A DNA stretch of 64,000 bases from Aeromicrobium fastidiosum (GTDB taxonomy: Bacteria > Actinomycetota > Actinomycetes > Propionibacteriales > Nocardioidaceae): NCBI RefSeq assembly GCF_017876595.1, contig NZ_JAGIOG010000001.1, positions 1,550,001 to 1,614,000 of the forward strand. The letters run 5' to 3'. The translations under genes and the position numbers were made by a program. The notes beneath the pieces were generated by a model. It was given only the letters and a program-made list of their open reading frames with translations, ran no database searches and had not been told where the DNA came from. Numbering within the stretch: the first letter of the stretch is position 1; each line of letters begins with the position of its first letter. Positions 35,296 through 43,983 of the stretch are shown here, piece by piece.

Positions 35296-36162
35296 GTGCC
35301 ACTCGACATCCCCGGAGCCACCCACCTGCACTCGGGCAAGGTCCGCGACCTCTACGAGCTCCCCGACGGCCACCTGCTGATGGTCGCGTCCGACCGCATC
35401 TCGGCCTTCGACTTCATCCTCACGCCGGGCATCCCCGACAAGGGCGAGATCCTGACGCGGATGTCGCTGTGGTGGTTCGACCAGCTGGCCGACCTGGTGC
35501 CCAACCACGTCGTCTCCACGACGGTGCCCGAGCGCGTCCGTGGCCGGTCGCTCGTCGTCGAGAAGCTCGACATGTTCCCCGTCGAGTGCGTCGCCCGCGG
35601 CTACCTCACCGGCTCGGGCCTGCTCGACTACCAGGCCACGGGCGAGGTGTGCGGCGTCCCGCTGCCGGCCGGACTGGTCGACGGCGACCGGCTGCCCGAG
35701 CCGATCTTCACCCCCGCCACCAAGGCCGATCTCGGCGAGCACGACGAGAACGTGTCGTTCGAGCAGGTCGTCCGGACGATCGGCGCGGAGTCCGCCGAGG
35801 CGCTGCGGGACCTGACGCTGAGCATCTACTCGCGCGCCGAGCAGGTCGCCCGTGAGCGAGGCATCATCCTGGCCGACACCAAGCTCGAGTTCGGTGCCCG
35901 CGCCGACGGCACGATCGTCCTGGCCGACGAGGTGCTGACCCCCGACTCGTCCCGCTTCTGGCCGGCCGACGCCTACGCGCCCGGGCGCCCCACGCCGCCG
36001 TCGTACGACAAGCAGTTCGTGCGCAACTGGCTGCTCTCCGCAGAGAGCGGATGGGACCGTGCCGGCGACACACAGCCGCCAGCGCTGCCTGCCGAGATCG
36101 TCGCCAGCACGCGCGAGCGCTACGTCCAGGCCTACGAGCGGCTCACCGGCGAGACCTTCTGA
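35296..36162 (+). CDS. purC: SAICAR synthetase
   Basis: This enzyme condenses CAIR with aspartate using ATP. The 288-residue protein has [30 protein letters not shown] split by the family loop, [41 protein letters not shown], and [12 protein letters not shown]. The length suits the larger SAICAR synthetase type common in actinobacteria. The GTG start 35296 is set by the -10 hexamer, so it is probably transcribed from its own leaderless promoter inside the purine gene string. Confidence 0.95.
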   Translation: MPLDIPGATHLHSGKVRDLYELPDGHLLMVASDRISAFDFILTPGIPDKGEILTRMSLWWFDQLADLVPNHVVSTTVPERVRGRSLVVEKLDMFPVECVARGYLTGSGLLDYQATGEVCGVPLPAGLVDGDRLPEPIFTPATKADLGEHDENVSFEQVVRTIGAESAEALRDLTLSIYSRAEQVARERGIILADTKLEFGARADGTIVLADEVLTPDSSRFWPADAYAPGRPTPPSYDKQFVRNWLLSAESGWDRAGDTQPPALPAEIVASTRERYVQAYERLTGETF

Positions 36163-36194
36163 CGTTCGCCGGGCCGTCCGATGTGACTCACCAG

Positions 36195-36200
36195 TAGGCT
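36195..36200 (+). promoter_or_regulatory. -10 hexamer for the acyl-CoA ligase
   Basis: TAGGCT implies a transcript start near 36207, with a short leader that carries the Shine-Dalgarno sequence GAGGAG at 36223-36228. Confidence 0.5.
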
Positions 36201-36233
36201 GACGGAGACCGTCGTCACACCTGAGGAGCGAAC

Positions 36234-37790
36234 GTGGCCAATCTTGCCGCCCTGCTGGAGAATTCCGTCGAGAAGTACGCCGATCGCACGGCGATCGTGT
36301 TCGGCGACACGCGCCTGACGTACGCGCAGGTCGACGGGGCGGCCAACCAGGTCGCCAACCTGCTGGTCTCCCGAGGCATCCAGCCCGGTGACAAGGTGGC
36401 GCTGTCGTGCCCGAACCTGCCCTACTTCACGATCGTCTACTACGGCATCCTCAAGGCCGGTGGCACCGTCGTGCCGCTCAACGTCCTGCTCAAGCCGCGC
36501 GAGGTGGCCTACCACCTGGCCGATTCGGACGCCAAGGCGTACTTCGCGTTCGAGGGCACGCCCGATCTGCCGATCGGCGAGAACGCATGGGAGGGCTTCG
36601 AGGCCACCGACACGTGCAGCGAGTTCTTCCTGATCCGCATGGACGCCAAGTGGCCCGCCCCGATCAGCCCGCCGGAGTACTTCGCGCCGCTGGTGGCCGA
36701 GCAGCCGACGACGTTCACGACGGTCGAGGTCGACGACGACGACACCGCGGTGATCCTCTACACGTCCGGCACGACGGGCCAGCCCAAGGGTGCCGAGCTG
36801 CGGCACCGCAACATGCGCGACAACGCGCTGGCCGGTGCCGACCTGTTCGGCGCCGACGCCGACAACCCCGACACGTACCTGTGCGTGTTGCCGCTGTTCC
36901 ACTCGTTCGGGCAGACGTGCATCCAGAACGGCGCCTTCGCGTTCGGCGGTACGGTCGTGATGCTGCCGCGGTTCGAGGCCAAGGCCGCGCTCGACCTGAT
37001 GATCGCCAACGAGGTGAGCTACTTCGCGGGCGTCCCCACGATGTACTGGGGCCTGCTCGCGGCGCTGGACGACAGTGTCGACGTCACGACGCTCGCTGCG
37101 AACCTGCGCGTCGCGGCCGCAGGCGGCTCGGCGCTGCCCGGTGAGATCCACAAGCAGTTCAAGGACCGCTTCGGCGTGACGATCCTCGAGGGGTACGGCC
37201 TGTCCGAGACGTCGCCGGTCGCCTCGTTCAGCGTCTACGGGCAGGAGCCGCGCGTGGGCTCGATCGGCAAGCCGATCCCGGGCGTCGAGATGAAGCTCAT
37301 CAACGACGACTGGAGCGACATCGAGGCCGGCCCCGACGCGGTCGGCGAGATCGCGATCAAGGGCCACAACGTCATGAAGGGCTACTACGACCGCCCCGAA
37401 GCGACTGCTGAGGCGATCCGCGACGGCTGGTTCCGCTCGGGCGACCTGGCCAAGAAGGACGACGACGGTTTCTACTACATCGTCGACCGCAGCAAGGACA
37501 TGATCATCCGCGGCGGCTACAACGTCTACCCGCGCGAGATCGAGGAGGTGCTGATGACGCACCCGGCGGTCTCGCTGGTCGCGGTCATCGGCGTGCCGAA
37601 CGACCAGCACGGCGAGGAGATCAAGGCCGTCGTGGTCAAGAACAAGGACCATGACGACGTCACCGAGGCCGACCTCGTGGCCTGGGGCAAGGAGCAGTTC
37701 GCCGCCTACAAGTACCCCCGCATGATCCAGTTCATGGACGAGCTGCCCATGACGTCGACCGGCAAGATCCTCAAGCGCGAGCTCTCCTGA
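36234..37790 (+). CDS. Long-chain fatty acid-CoA ligase (FadD-like)
   Basis: The 518-residue AMP-forming enzyme has the A3 motif LYTSGTTGQPKGAELRHRN, then GYGLSETSPVASF (A5), RSGDLAKKDDDGFYYIVDR (A7) and the catalytic Lys in MTSTGKILKRELS at the end. It activates a carboxylic acid, probably a fatty acid, to its CoA thioester. GTG 36234 has GAGGAG 5 nt upstream. It interrupts the purine genes between purC and purS, with no functional link that I can see. Confidence 0.9.
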   Translation: MANLAALLENSVEKYADRTAIVFGDTRLTYAQVDGAANQVANLLVSRGIQPGDKVALSCPNLPYFTIVYYGILKAGGTVVPLNVLLKPREVAYHLADSDAKAYFAFEGTPDLPIGENAWEGFEATDTCSEFFLIRMDAKWPAPISPPEYFAPLVAEQPTTFTTVEVDDDDTAVILYTSGTTGQPKGAELRHRNMRDNALAGADLFGADADNPDTYLCVLPLFHSFGQTCIQNGAFAFGGTVVMLPRFEAKAALDLMIANEVSYFAGVPTMYWGLLAALDDSVDVTTLAANLRVAAAGGSALPGEIHKQFKDRFGVTILEGYGLSETSPVASFSVYGQEPRVGSIGKPIPGVEMKLINDDWSDIEAGPDAVGEIAIKGHNVMKGYYDRPEATAEAIRDGWFRSGDLAKKDDDGFYYIVDRSKDMIIRGGYNVYPREIEEVLMTHPAVSLVAVIGVPNDQHGEEIKAVVVKNKDHDDVTEADLVAWGKEQFAAYKYPRMIQFMDELPMTSTGKILKRELS

Positions 37791-37885
37791 CGCTGACGGG
37801 TCACTTCCCGCCCGCTGACGGGTCACTTCCCGTCCCGGGCAAGCGGCGGTAAGTGGCCCCTCGAGGGGCCGGAAGGGACCCGTCA
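37791..37885. repeat. Palindromic/direct repeat family D
   Basis: CGCTGACGGGTCACTTCCCG occurs twice in direct order (37791-37810 and 37813-37832). GGAAGGGACCCGT (37871-37883) is its complement with one mismatch, so the block can fold into a long hairpin between the acyl-CoA ligase gene and purS. Confidence 0.75.
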
Positions 37886-37905
37886 CCGAGGGGTGTGGGG
37901 TCCAG

Positions 37906-37911
37906 TAGGAT
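37906..37911 (+). promoter_or_regulatory. -10 hexamer for purS
   Basis: TAGGAT lies 6 nt before ATG 37918. Confidence 0.55.
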
Positions 37912-37917
37912 TCAGGC

Positions 37918-38169
37918 ATGCCCCGAGTGATCGTCGACGTCATGCCCAAGCCGGAGATTCTCGACCCGCAGGGCAAGGCCGTCCACGGCGCGCTGCCGCG
38001 GCTCGGCTTCGACGCCGTCACCGACGTCCGTCAGGGCAAGCGCTTCGAGCTGCAGGTCGACGTCGCCGACGAGGCCACCCTCGCCGAGGTGCACCAGCTG
38101 GCCGAGACCCTGCTGTCCAACCCCGTCATCGAGGACTATGCCGTGCGGGTGGACGGGGCCGACGCGTGA
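37918..38169 (+). CDS. purS: FGAM synthase subunit PurS
   Basis: This small 83-residue subunit of formylglycinamidine ribonucleotide synthase bridges PurL and PurQ. It reads [20 protein letters not shown] and [12 protein letters not shown], which match the family. Its presence with the 761-residue PurL confirms the three-subunit Gram-positive type of the enzyme. The stop overlaps the purQ GTG. Confidence 0.95.
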   Translation: MPRVIVDVMPKPEILDPQGKAVHGALPRLGFDAVTDVRQGKRFELQVDVADEATLAEVHQLAETLLSNPVIEDYAVRVDGADA

Positions 38170-38840
38170 AGGTCGGCGTCGTCACGTTCCCGGGCTCGCT
38201 CGACGACGTCGACGCACGACGTGCCGTCCGCCTCGCGGGAGGTGAGCCGGTCGCGCTGTGGCACGGCGACCACGACCTGCAGGGCGTCGACGCGATCATC
38301 CTGCCGGGCGGCTTCTCGTACGGCGACTACCTGCGGTGCGGCGCGATCGCCCGCTTCGCGCCCGTCATGACCGAGGTCGTCGCGGCCGCCAAGGCCGGCA
38401 TGCCGGTGCTGGGCATCTGCAACGGCTTCCAGATCCTGTGCGAGTCGCACCTGCTGCCGGGCGCGCTGATCCGCAACGACCACCGCACGTTCATCTGCCG
38501 CGACCAGGAGCTGCGGGTCGAGAACGCGTCCACCGCGTGGACGTCCGACTACGCCGCCGGCCAGCAGATCACGATCCCCCTCAAGAACGGCGAGGGCGGC
38601 TTCGTCGCCGACGACGCCACGCTCGACCGCATCGAGGGGGAGGGCCAGGTCGTCTTCCGCTACGTCGGCGTCAACCCCAACGGCTCGCTGCGCGACATCG
38701 CCGGCATCACCAACGAGCGCGGCAACGTCGTGGGTCTCATGCCGCACCCCGAGCACGCCGTCGAGGACCTCACGGGCCCCGGCACCGACGGGCTCGGCTT
38801 CTTCACTTCGGCCGTCAGCTCGCTGCTCGCGAAGGCCTGA
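38166..38840 (+). CDS. purQ: FGAM synthase glutaminase subunit PurQ
   Basis: This class I glutamine amidotransferase releases ammonia for PurL. The 224-residue protein has [20 protein letters not shown], the catalytic Cys in [14 protein letters not shown] and the His/Glu pair in [14 protein letters not shown] 38166 overlaps the purS stop. purL, its partner, is 11.1 kb downstream instead of adjacent. Confidence 0.96.
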   Translation: MKVGVVTFPGSLDDVDARRAVRLAGGEPVALWHGDHDLQGVDAIILPGGFSYGDYLRCGAIARFAPVMTEVVAAAKAGMPVLGICNGFQILCESHLLPGALIRNDHRTFICRDQELRVENASTAWTSDYAAGQQITIPLKNGEGGFVADDATLDRIEGEGQVVFRYVGVNPNGSLRDIAGITNERGNVVGLMPHPEHAVEDLTGPGTDGLGFFTSAVSSLLAKA

Positions 38841-38931
38841 CCGCCGCCGTCGGCCGGTGCATCAGCGTCCACCGCGGTGCCCTGCTTGGACGCGGGCGCA
38901 CCGCTGCGCGAGAAGCTGAAAGGATGGGGAC

Positions 38932-39150
38932 ATGGATCTTCCCGTTGCCGTGTCCGTCCTGCTGATCGTCGCCGGAGTCTGGAACTTCGTCGTCTGGCCC
39001 CAGTTCCTGCGTCGCGTGCTCAAGGACCCGCGGGCCCGCGACGAGGCCGGCAAGGCCACGACGTTCCTGACGGTGCACCTCGTGCTCGTCGCGGTCTCGC
39101 TGACCCTCGGCCTGGCCACAGGCATCGTGGGAATCGCCGCCCTGCTCTGA
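38932..39150 (+). CDS. SCO4848-type small membrane protein
   Basis: The 72-residue protein has two hydrophobic helices (about 4-22 and 45-70) around FLRRVLKDPRARDE. I recall this pattern from an actinobacterial family named after Streptomyces SCO4848; the function is unknown. ATG 38932 is preceded by a GGGGA run 2-6 nt away, and a better ribosome site is GAAAGGA at 38918-38924. Confidence 0.75.
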   Translation: MDLPVAVSVLLIVAGVWNFVVWPQFLRRVLKDPRARDEAGKATTFLTVHLVLVAVSLTLGLATGIVGIAALL

Positions 39151-39164
39151 GCGTTGCACCCGTC

Positions 39165-39443
39165 ATGACCAACTCCGTTTCCCACAACGTCGACAAGCAG
39201 CGCTACGAGATCCACGTCGACGGCGCGTTCGCCGGCCTCACCCAGGCCCTCGAGGACGGCGAGGTCGTGACCATGCCGCACACCAAGATCTTCGACGAGT
39301 TCGAGGGCCAGGGCCTCGCGACCCAGCTCGTGACCGGCGCGCTCGACGACATCCGCGCCCGGGGCAAGAAGATCGTCGCGGAGTGCCCCTACGTCGCGCA
39401 GTTCGTGGTCAAGCACCCCGAGTACGCCGACCTGCTGGCCTGA
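39165..39443 (+). CDS. GNAT-fold N-acetyltransferase, short YjdJ-like type
   Basis: The 92-residue protein has the core MPHTKIFDEFEGQGLATQLV, where the acetyl-CoA loop is the shortened form Q-x-x-G-x-A/G (EGQGLATQL), then KKIVAECPYVAQFVVKHPEY. This is the small Gcn5-related acetyltransferase type (YidJ/YjdJ, Gtn10-like). The substrate is unknown. ATG 39165 lies 15 bases behind the small membrane protein gene, so the two may share a transcript. Confidence 0.8.
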   Translation: MTNSVSHNVDKQRYEIHVDGAFAGLTQALEDGEVVTMPHTKIFDEFEGQGLATQLVTGALDDIRARGKKIVAECPYVAQFVVKHPEYADLLA

Positions 39444-39504
39444 GTCGTCTCGCCTGAGTCCCGGGTCACAGGGCGACGAATCGTCCCGTCGCGGCCCCGG
39501 ATGC

Positions 39505-39605
39505 TAGTATGTGAACACGTGAACGCGCACTTCTGCGCTGTTCCGGCCCGACGAAGTAGCGCGAATCCGCGTGAAATGGTTTAGCGGGCATCGTCCCGAA
39601 CGTCT
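39505..39605 (+). promoter_or_regulatory. Promoter and long leader of the DEAD-box helicase gene
   Basis: TAGTAT (39505-39510) places the transcript start near 39517, giving a leader of about 89 nt. No clear Shine-Dalgarno sequence lies before GTG 39606. Long leaders are common for cold-induced helicase genes, so folding-dependent control is possible. Confidence 0.45.
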
Positions 39606-41039
39606 GTGAGTTCCTTGAATCAGCCTGACGGCAGCACTGCGCTGCCTACTTTCTCCACCCTGTCCCTTCCCCAGTCGATCGTCACGACGCTTGCGCGTCA
39701 GGACATCGTCAACCCGAGTCCCGTCCAGATGGCCGTCATCCCCGACGCGCTGGCCGGCAAGAACGTCCTCGGCCGCGCACGCACCGGCTCCGGCAAGACC
39801 CTGGCCTTCGGCCTGCCGGTCCTCGCCCGCCTGGCGGGTCGCACGAGCCGTCCCCGCGCCCCCCGCGCGCTGATCCTGCTGCCCACGCGCGAGCTGGCCA
39901 CGCAGGTTCGCGCCGCGATGGAGCCGCTCGCCCAGAAGATGGGCCTGCGTCTCACGACGGTCTACGGCGGCGTGCCGATCAACAAGCAGATCAACACGCT
40001 CAAGAACGGCGTCGACGTCGTCATCGCGACCCCCGGTCGTCTGACCGATCTGCTCGATCGTCGCTGCATGACGCTCGACGACATCGAGATCACGGTGCTC
40101 GACGAGGCCGACCACCTGTGCGACCTCGGCTTCTACAAGCCGATCGACGCGATCCTCACCAAGACGCCCGAGCGCAGCCAGCGCCTGCTGCTGTCGGCGA
40201 CGCTCGACGGCGACGTCAACAAGCTCGTCAAGCGCCACCTGCCGCAGCACGTGCTGCACGAGGTCGACTCCGGCGAGAGCACGGTCGAGACGATGGAGCA
40301 CCACGTGCTCGTCAGCGCCGCGACCGAGAAGTCGAAGGCCGCGTTCGACCTGCTGCGCGCCAACCCGCGCAGCATCGTGTTCACCCGCACGCGTCGCGGT
40401 GCGATGCGTCTGGCCAAGCAGCTGACGCAGAACGGCATCGAGGCCGTCGACATGCACGGTGACCTCTCGCAGCGTCACCGTGAGCGCAACCTCGAGGCGT
40501 TCAGCAGCGGTCGCGCCAGCGTCATCGTCGCGACGGACGTCGCCGCGCGCGGCATCCACGTCGACGGCATCGGCCTGGTCGTGCACTACGACGCCCCCGC
40601 CGAGCACAAGGCCTACCAGCACCGCTCGGGCCGCACGGCCCGCGCCGGCGAGTCGGGAGCCGTCGTCACGATGACGACGCCCGAGGCGCTGCGCGACGTC
40701 ATCCAGCTGCAGAACAAGGCCGGCGTCACGGCGCGTCACCACGACGCGCGCACGGCACCGTCGCCCATGACGGTCGACGCCCTGTCGGGTGCCGGCACCG
40801 AGGCACCGCACGCGTCGAGCGTCCGTCAGGGTGCTCGTTCGTCCGGCGGCGGCAACGGCGGCGGCAACCGTGGTGGGGGCCGCCCCTCCGGCGGCTTCCG
40901 CGGCAACGGTGGCGGACGCCCGCAAGGCGGCGGCAGCGGCGGCAACCGCGGCGGTGGCGGCGGACGTCGTCGCACCGGCGGAAGCGGCAGTGGCAACGGC
41001 GGCTCCGGCGGATCGCGCACCGTCTACTCGTCCTCGTAG
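39606..41039 (+). CDS. DEAD-box ATP-dependent RNA helicase
   Basis: The 477-residue protein has the full helicase motif set: Q motif (NPSPVQMAVIPDAL), ARTGSGKT (motif I), PTRELATQ (Ia), VLDEADHL (II), LLSATL (III), VATDVAARGIHVDG (V) and HRSGRTARAG (VI). The last 70 or so residues are a Gly/Arg-rich tail (RGGGRPSGG and similar) expected to bind RNA. It resembles the RhlE/CsdA type that remodels rRNA or mRNA, often in the cold. The tail DNA is repetitive GGC-rich sequence. Confidence 0.93.
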   Translation: MSSLNQPDGSTALPTFSTLSLPQSIVTTLARQDIVNPSPVQMAVIPDALAGKNVLGRARTGSGKTLAFGLPVLARLAGRTSRPRAPRALILLPTRELATQVRAAMEPLAQKMGLRLTTVYGGVPINKQINTLKNGVDVVIATPGRLTDLLDRRCMTLDDIEITVLDEADHLCDLGFYKPIDAILTKTPERSQRLLLSATLDGDVNKLVKRHLPQHVLHEVDSGESTVETMEHHVLVSAATEKSKAAFDLLRANPRSIVFTRTRRGAMRLAKQLTQNGIEAVDMHGDLSQRHRERNLEAFSSGRASVIVATDVAARGIHVDGIGLVVHYDAPAEHKAYQHRSGRTARAGESGAVVTMTTPEALRDVIQLQNKAGVTARHHDARTAPSPMTVDALSGAGTEAPHASSVRQGARSSGGGNGGGNRGGGRPSGGFRGNGGGRPQGGGSGGNRGGGGGRRRTGGSGSGNGGSGGSRTVYSSS

Positions 41040-41054
41040 ACCCCGCAGACTGCG

Positions 41055-41095
41055 ACGGCGTCATCCCCAGGTCACGCACCTGGGGATGACGCCGT
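41055..41095. terminator. Bidirectional hairpin terminator
   Basis: An 18-bp perfect stem (41055-41072 with 41078-41095) and a 5-nt loop lie between the helicase gene and the convergent gene at 41114. Confidence 0.8.
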
Positions 41096-41113
41096 TCGTC
41101 GTCCAGCTGTGAT

Positions 41114-41542
41114 CTAGGCGGACGGGGGCGGCGGGGGAGGCGGCAACGCGGACCCGGCCTGCAGCGCTGCGTCCGCGGCGATGACGTCCTTGTGGAACCT
41201 GCGGTGGACGTGGAGCGGCTCGCCGAGCGCCCTGCAGGTCCACCACAGGCTGCTGGGCTCGCCCAAGACGATCCCTCGGGGCAGCTCGCCCAGCACCTTC
41301 TTCGGCGTGCCCATCGTCCACTTGCCGGCGTCGAGCAGCAGGATGCGCTGGTCGGTCACGAGGGCGATGCGGTATCGGTTCAGGCTCATGAGGACGACGA
41401 AGTAGGGGAGGATGCCCACGAGGATCAGGAACACCCACCACCCGTTCATCGTCTGCCCGGGGATCACCGCCTGGACCTTCTCGCCGGGGCGCAGGTACGG
41501 GGCTGACTTCTCGACGATCTTGTCGCGAATCTTGATGGCCAT
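41114..41542 (-). CDS. Membrane protein of unknown function with a PH-like region
   Basis: The 142-residue protein begins with KIRDKIVEKSAPYLRPGEKV. One hydrophobic segment follows (about 34-52), then IALVTDQRILLLDAGKW, a pattern seen in bacterial PH-like domains, and a proline-rich end (PPPPPPPSA). I do not recognise a specific family. The start is given by TACCGT 6 nt upstream. It is divergent from mntH. Confidence 0.68.
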   Translation of the reverse strand: MAIKIRDKIVEKSAPYLRPGEKVQAVIPGQTMNGWWVFLILVGILPYFVVLMSLNRYRIALVTDQRILLLDAGKWTMGTPKKVLGELPRGIVLGEPSSLWWTCRALGEPLHVHRRFHKDVIAADAALQAGSALPPPPPPPSA

Positions 41543-41548
41543 GACGGG

Positions 41549-41554
41549 ACGGTA
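41549..41554 (-). promoter_or_regulatory. -10 hexamer for the 41114-41542 gene
   Basis: TACCGT on the minus strand, 6 nt before ATG 41542. Confidence 0.5.
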
Positions 41555-41620
41555 CGACAACGTCCTCAGGGCGACGACCTCGGCCCGGTGCCGGCACCGC
41601 GATGGTGGATGCTGATGGCC

Positions 41621-42838
41621 ATGCCCATCCGCGACCGTCGACCCCGGCTGGGCCTGCTGGGTCCCGCGTTCATCGCGGCCGTCGCCTACGTCGACCCCGG
41701 CAACGTCGCGACCAACGTGACGGCCGGCTCGACGTTCGGCTACACGCTGGTGTGGGTCGTGGTGATGGCCAATGTCATGGCGGTGCTGGTGCAGTACCTG
41801 TCGGCCAAGCTCGGGATGGTCACGGGCCGGTCGCTGGCGACGCACGTGGGGGAGCGACTCCCGCGCGGGCCGCGCATCGCCTTCTGGCTGCAGGCCGAGG
41901 CGATCGCCGTCGCGACCGACCTGGCCGAGGTGGTCGGCGGCGCCATCGCGCTCAACCTGCTGTTCGACCTCCCGCTCATGGTGGGGGCCGTCATCACCGC
42001 CGCCGTCGCGATGGTGATCCTGCGCATCGGCGACCGTCGGGGCCAGAGCGCGCTCGAACGGGTCATCATGGGATTCCTCGTGCTGATCGCGGTCGGGTTC
42101 ATGGCCGGGCTGTTCATCGACCCGCCGGCCGTCTCGCCGCTGGCGCAGGGCCTGGTGCCGCGGTTCGACGGAGCCGAGAGCGTGCTGCTGGCCTCGGGCA
42201 TCATCGGTGCCACGGTCATGCCGCACGTCATCTACCTGCACTCCAGCCTGACGACGTCGAGGCTCGGCGCGCGGGGCGAGGGTCGCAGCGTCCGCGAGCT
42301 GCTGGCGGCGACGCGCACCGACGTCGTGCTGGCGCTGATCCTGGCCGGCGTGCTCAACCTGTCGCTGCTGGTCGTGGCCGCGACGAGCCTGCAGGGGCTC
42401 GAGGGCACCGACACGCTCGAGGGCGTCCACCGCGTCGTGACGTCCGAGCTCGGCGCTGGCGTGGCGCTGCTGTTCGCGGTCGCCCTGCTCGGCTCCGGGC
42501 TCGCGTCGACGTCGGTCGGCAGCGCGGCAGGGGCCGAGGTGATGCAGGGGCTGCTGGGCATCCGGCTGCCGGTGCTGCTGCGCCGGGTCGTCACGCTGAT
42601 CCCCGCGCTGGTGGTGCTGGCCCTGGGTGCCGAGCCGAGCCGGGCGCTGGTCGTCTCGCAGGTCGTCCTGTCGATCGGCATCCCGTTCGCGTTGGTGCCG
42701 TTGATGGTCCTGACCGCCAGCCGGGACGTCATGGGCGAGCACGTCAACGCCCGGGGCACGACGGTCGCCGCGTGCGTCGTGGCGGCCATCGTGATCGCGC
42801 TGAACGTGTCGCTGCTGTGGCTCACGTTCACGGGCTGA
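41621..42838 (+). CDS. mntH: Nramp-family divalent metal transporter (MntH-like)
   Basis: The protein of about 405 residues has eleven predicted helices. The metal-site motifs are AAVAYVDPGNVATN in helix 1 and GATVMPHVIYLHSSL in helix 6, where Asp-Pro-Gly-Asn and Met-Pro-His coordinate Mn2+ or Fe2+ in MntH. It imports these ions with protons. The start is uncertain among 41588, 41609, 41615 and 41621; I use the last because family similarity begins there. I saw no MntR or Fur box. Confidence 0.9.
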   Translation: MPIRDRRPRLGLLGPAFIAAVAYVDPGNVATNVTAGSTFGYTLVWVVVMANVMAVLVQYLSAKLGMVTGRSLATHVGERLPRGPRIAFWLQAEAIAVATDLAEVVGGAIALNLLFDLPLMVGAVITAAVAMVILRIGDRRGQSALERVIMGFLVLIAVGFMAGLFIDPPAVSPLAQGLVPRFDGAESVLLASGIIGATVMPHVIYLHSSLTTSRLGARGEGRSVRELLAATRTDVVLALILAGVLNLSLLVVAATSLQGLEGTDTLEGVHRVVTSELGAGVALLFAVALLGSGLASTSVGSAAGAEVMQGLLGIRLPVLLRRVVTLIPALVVLALGAEPSRALVVSQVVLSIGIPFALVPLMVLTASRDVMGEHVNARGTTVAACVVAAIVIALNVSLLWLTFTG

Positions 42839-42884
42839 CACGGTTCGTTCCGCGCCGGTCGGACCGCTCTGCCAGAATCACGGG

Positions 42885-43976
42885 GTGGCACCCCCCAAGA
42901 TCGGGCTCCCCCGCACGCTCGGGTCGGCCCGCACCAACCTGTCCGACAAGCTGCGGCGCAAGCCCATCGCCGACCTGCGCGGCATGCCCCGCGAGGTCGT
43001 CGAGGAGCGTGCGTCGTTCACGCTCTACCGCTACCTGCCCGTCGCCGGCATCGAGCCGCAGGGGCGCCCCGTCCTGCTGGTCCCGCCGCTGGCCGCGCCC
43101 GCGCTGGCCTTCGACCTGCGGCGTGGGTGCAGTGTCGTGGAGTACCTCGTGCACCAGGGGCGGCCGGTCTACCTGGTCGACTACGGGCCGGTCAACTTCG
43201 CGCACCGCGGTCTCGGCATCGAGCACTGGGTCGACAGCGTCGTGCCGGCAGCCGTCGAGATCGTCGCCGCGCAGCCGGGCGTCGACAGGGTGCACGTCAT
43301 GGGCTGGAGCCTGGGCGGCATCTTCACGGCGTTCACCGCCGCGGCGCACCCCGAGTTGCCGCTCGCGTCGGTCACGGCCGTGGCCAGCCCGTTCGACCTG
43401 CGCCAGGTGCCGCTGCTCGCCCTCGCGCGTCCGATCGACCGCATCGCCGGGCCTCTCGTCGGTCCTGCCTACCGGGCGATGGGCGGGGTCCCGGCCCCTC
43501 TGACGCGCCTGGGGTTCCAGGTGTCGAGCCTCGACAAGTACCTCACCAAGCCGCTCGCGATGATCGCGCATGCCGACGACCGCGACTTCCTCGCCCAGCT
43601 CGAGGGGGTCGACCGCTTCATGGCGTCGATGTACGCCTACCCGGGGCGCACCTTCGGGCAGCTGTACCACGTCGTGATGCGGTCCAACGAGTTCGCGTCC
43701 GGCACGATGGAGCTCGCCGGACGCCCCGTCGAGCTGGCGAAGATCGACGTCCCCGTGCTGGTCGTCGCCGGCACGGGCGACACGCTGGCACCCGAAGCGG
43801 CGGTGCGCCACCTGCTCGACCTCGTCACGGGGTCGCCCCAGAGCCGGCTCGTGCGGGCACCTGGCGGGCACCTCGGCGTCCTGACCGGACGCGCGGCGCG
43901 GCGCACCACGTGGCCGGCGATGGAGGTCTTCTTCCGTCAGCACGACGATGGAGTCCGGGCCGCCGACGGGGGATGA
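42885..43976 (+). CDS. Alpha/beta hydrolase, polyhydroxyalkanoate synthase-like
   Basis: The 363-residue protein has VLLVPPLAAPALAFDLR near the start, the elbow VMGWSLGGIF near residue 144, VAGTGDTLAPEAAV (Asp) and the His in RAPGGHLGVLTGR. The layout resembles the PhaC-like group of the alpha/beta fold, but PHA synthases use Cys in the elbow and this has Ser, so it is more likely an esterase or acyltransferase. CAGAAT lies 6 nt before GTG 42885. Confidence 0.78.
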   Translation: MAPPKIGLPRTLGSARTNLSDKLRRKPIADLRGMPREVVEERASFTLYRYLPVAGIEPQGRPVLLVPPLAAPALAFDLRRGCSVVEYLVHQGRPVYLVDYGPVNFAHRGLGIEHWVDSVVPAAVEIVAAQPGVDRVHVMGWSLGGIFTAFTAAAHPELPLASVTAVASPFDLRQVPLLALARPIDRIAGPLVGPAYRAMGGVPAPLTRLGFQVSSLDKYLTKPLAMIAHADDRDFLAQLEGVDRFMASMYAYPGRTFGQLYHVVMRSNEFASGTMELAGRPVELAKIDVPVLVVAGTGDTLAPEAAVRHLLDLVTGSPQSRLVRAPGGHLGVLTGRAARRTTWPAMEVFFRQHDDGVRAADGG

Positions 43977-43983
43977 TGGACCC

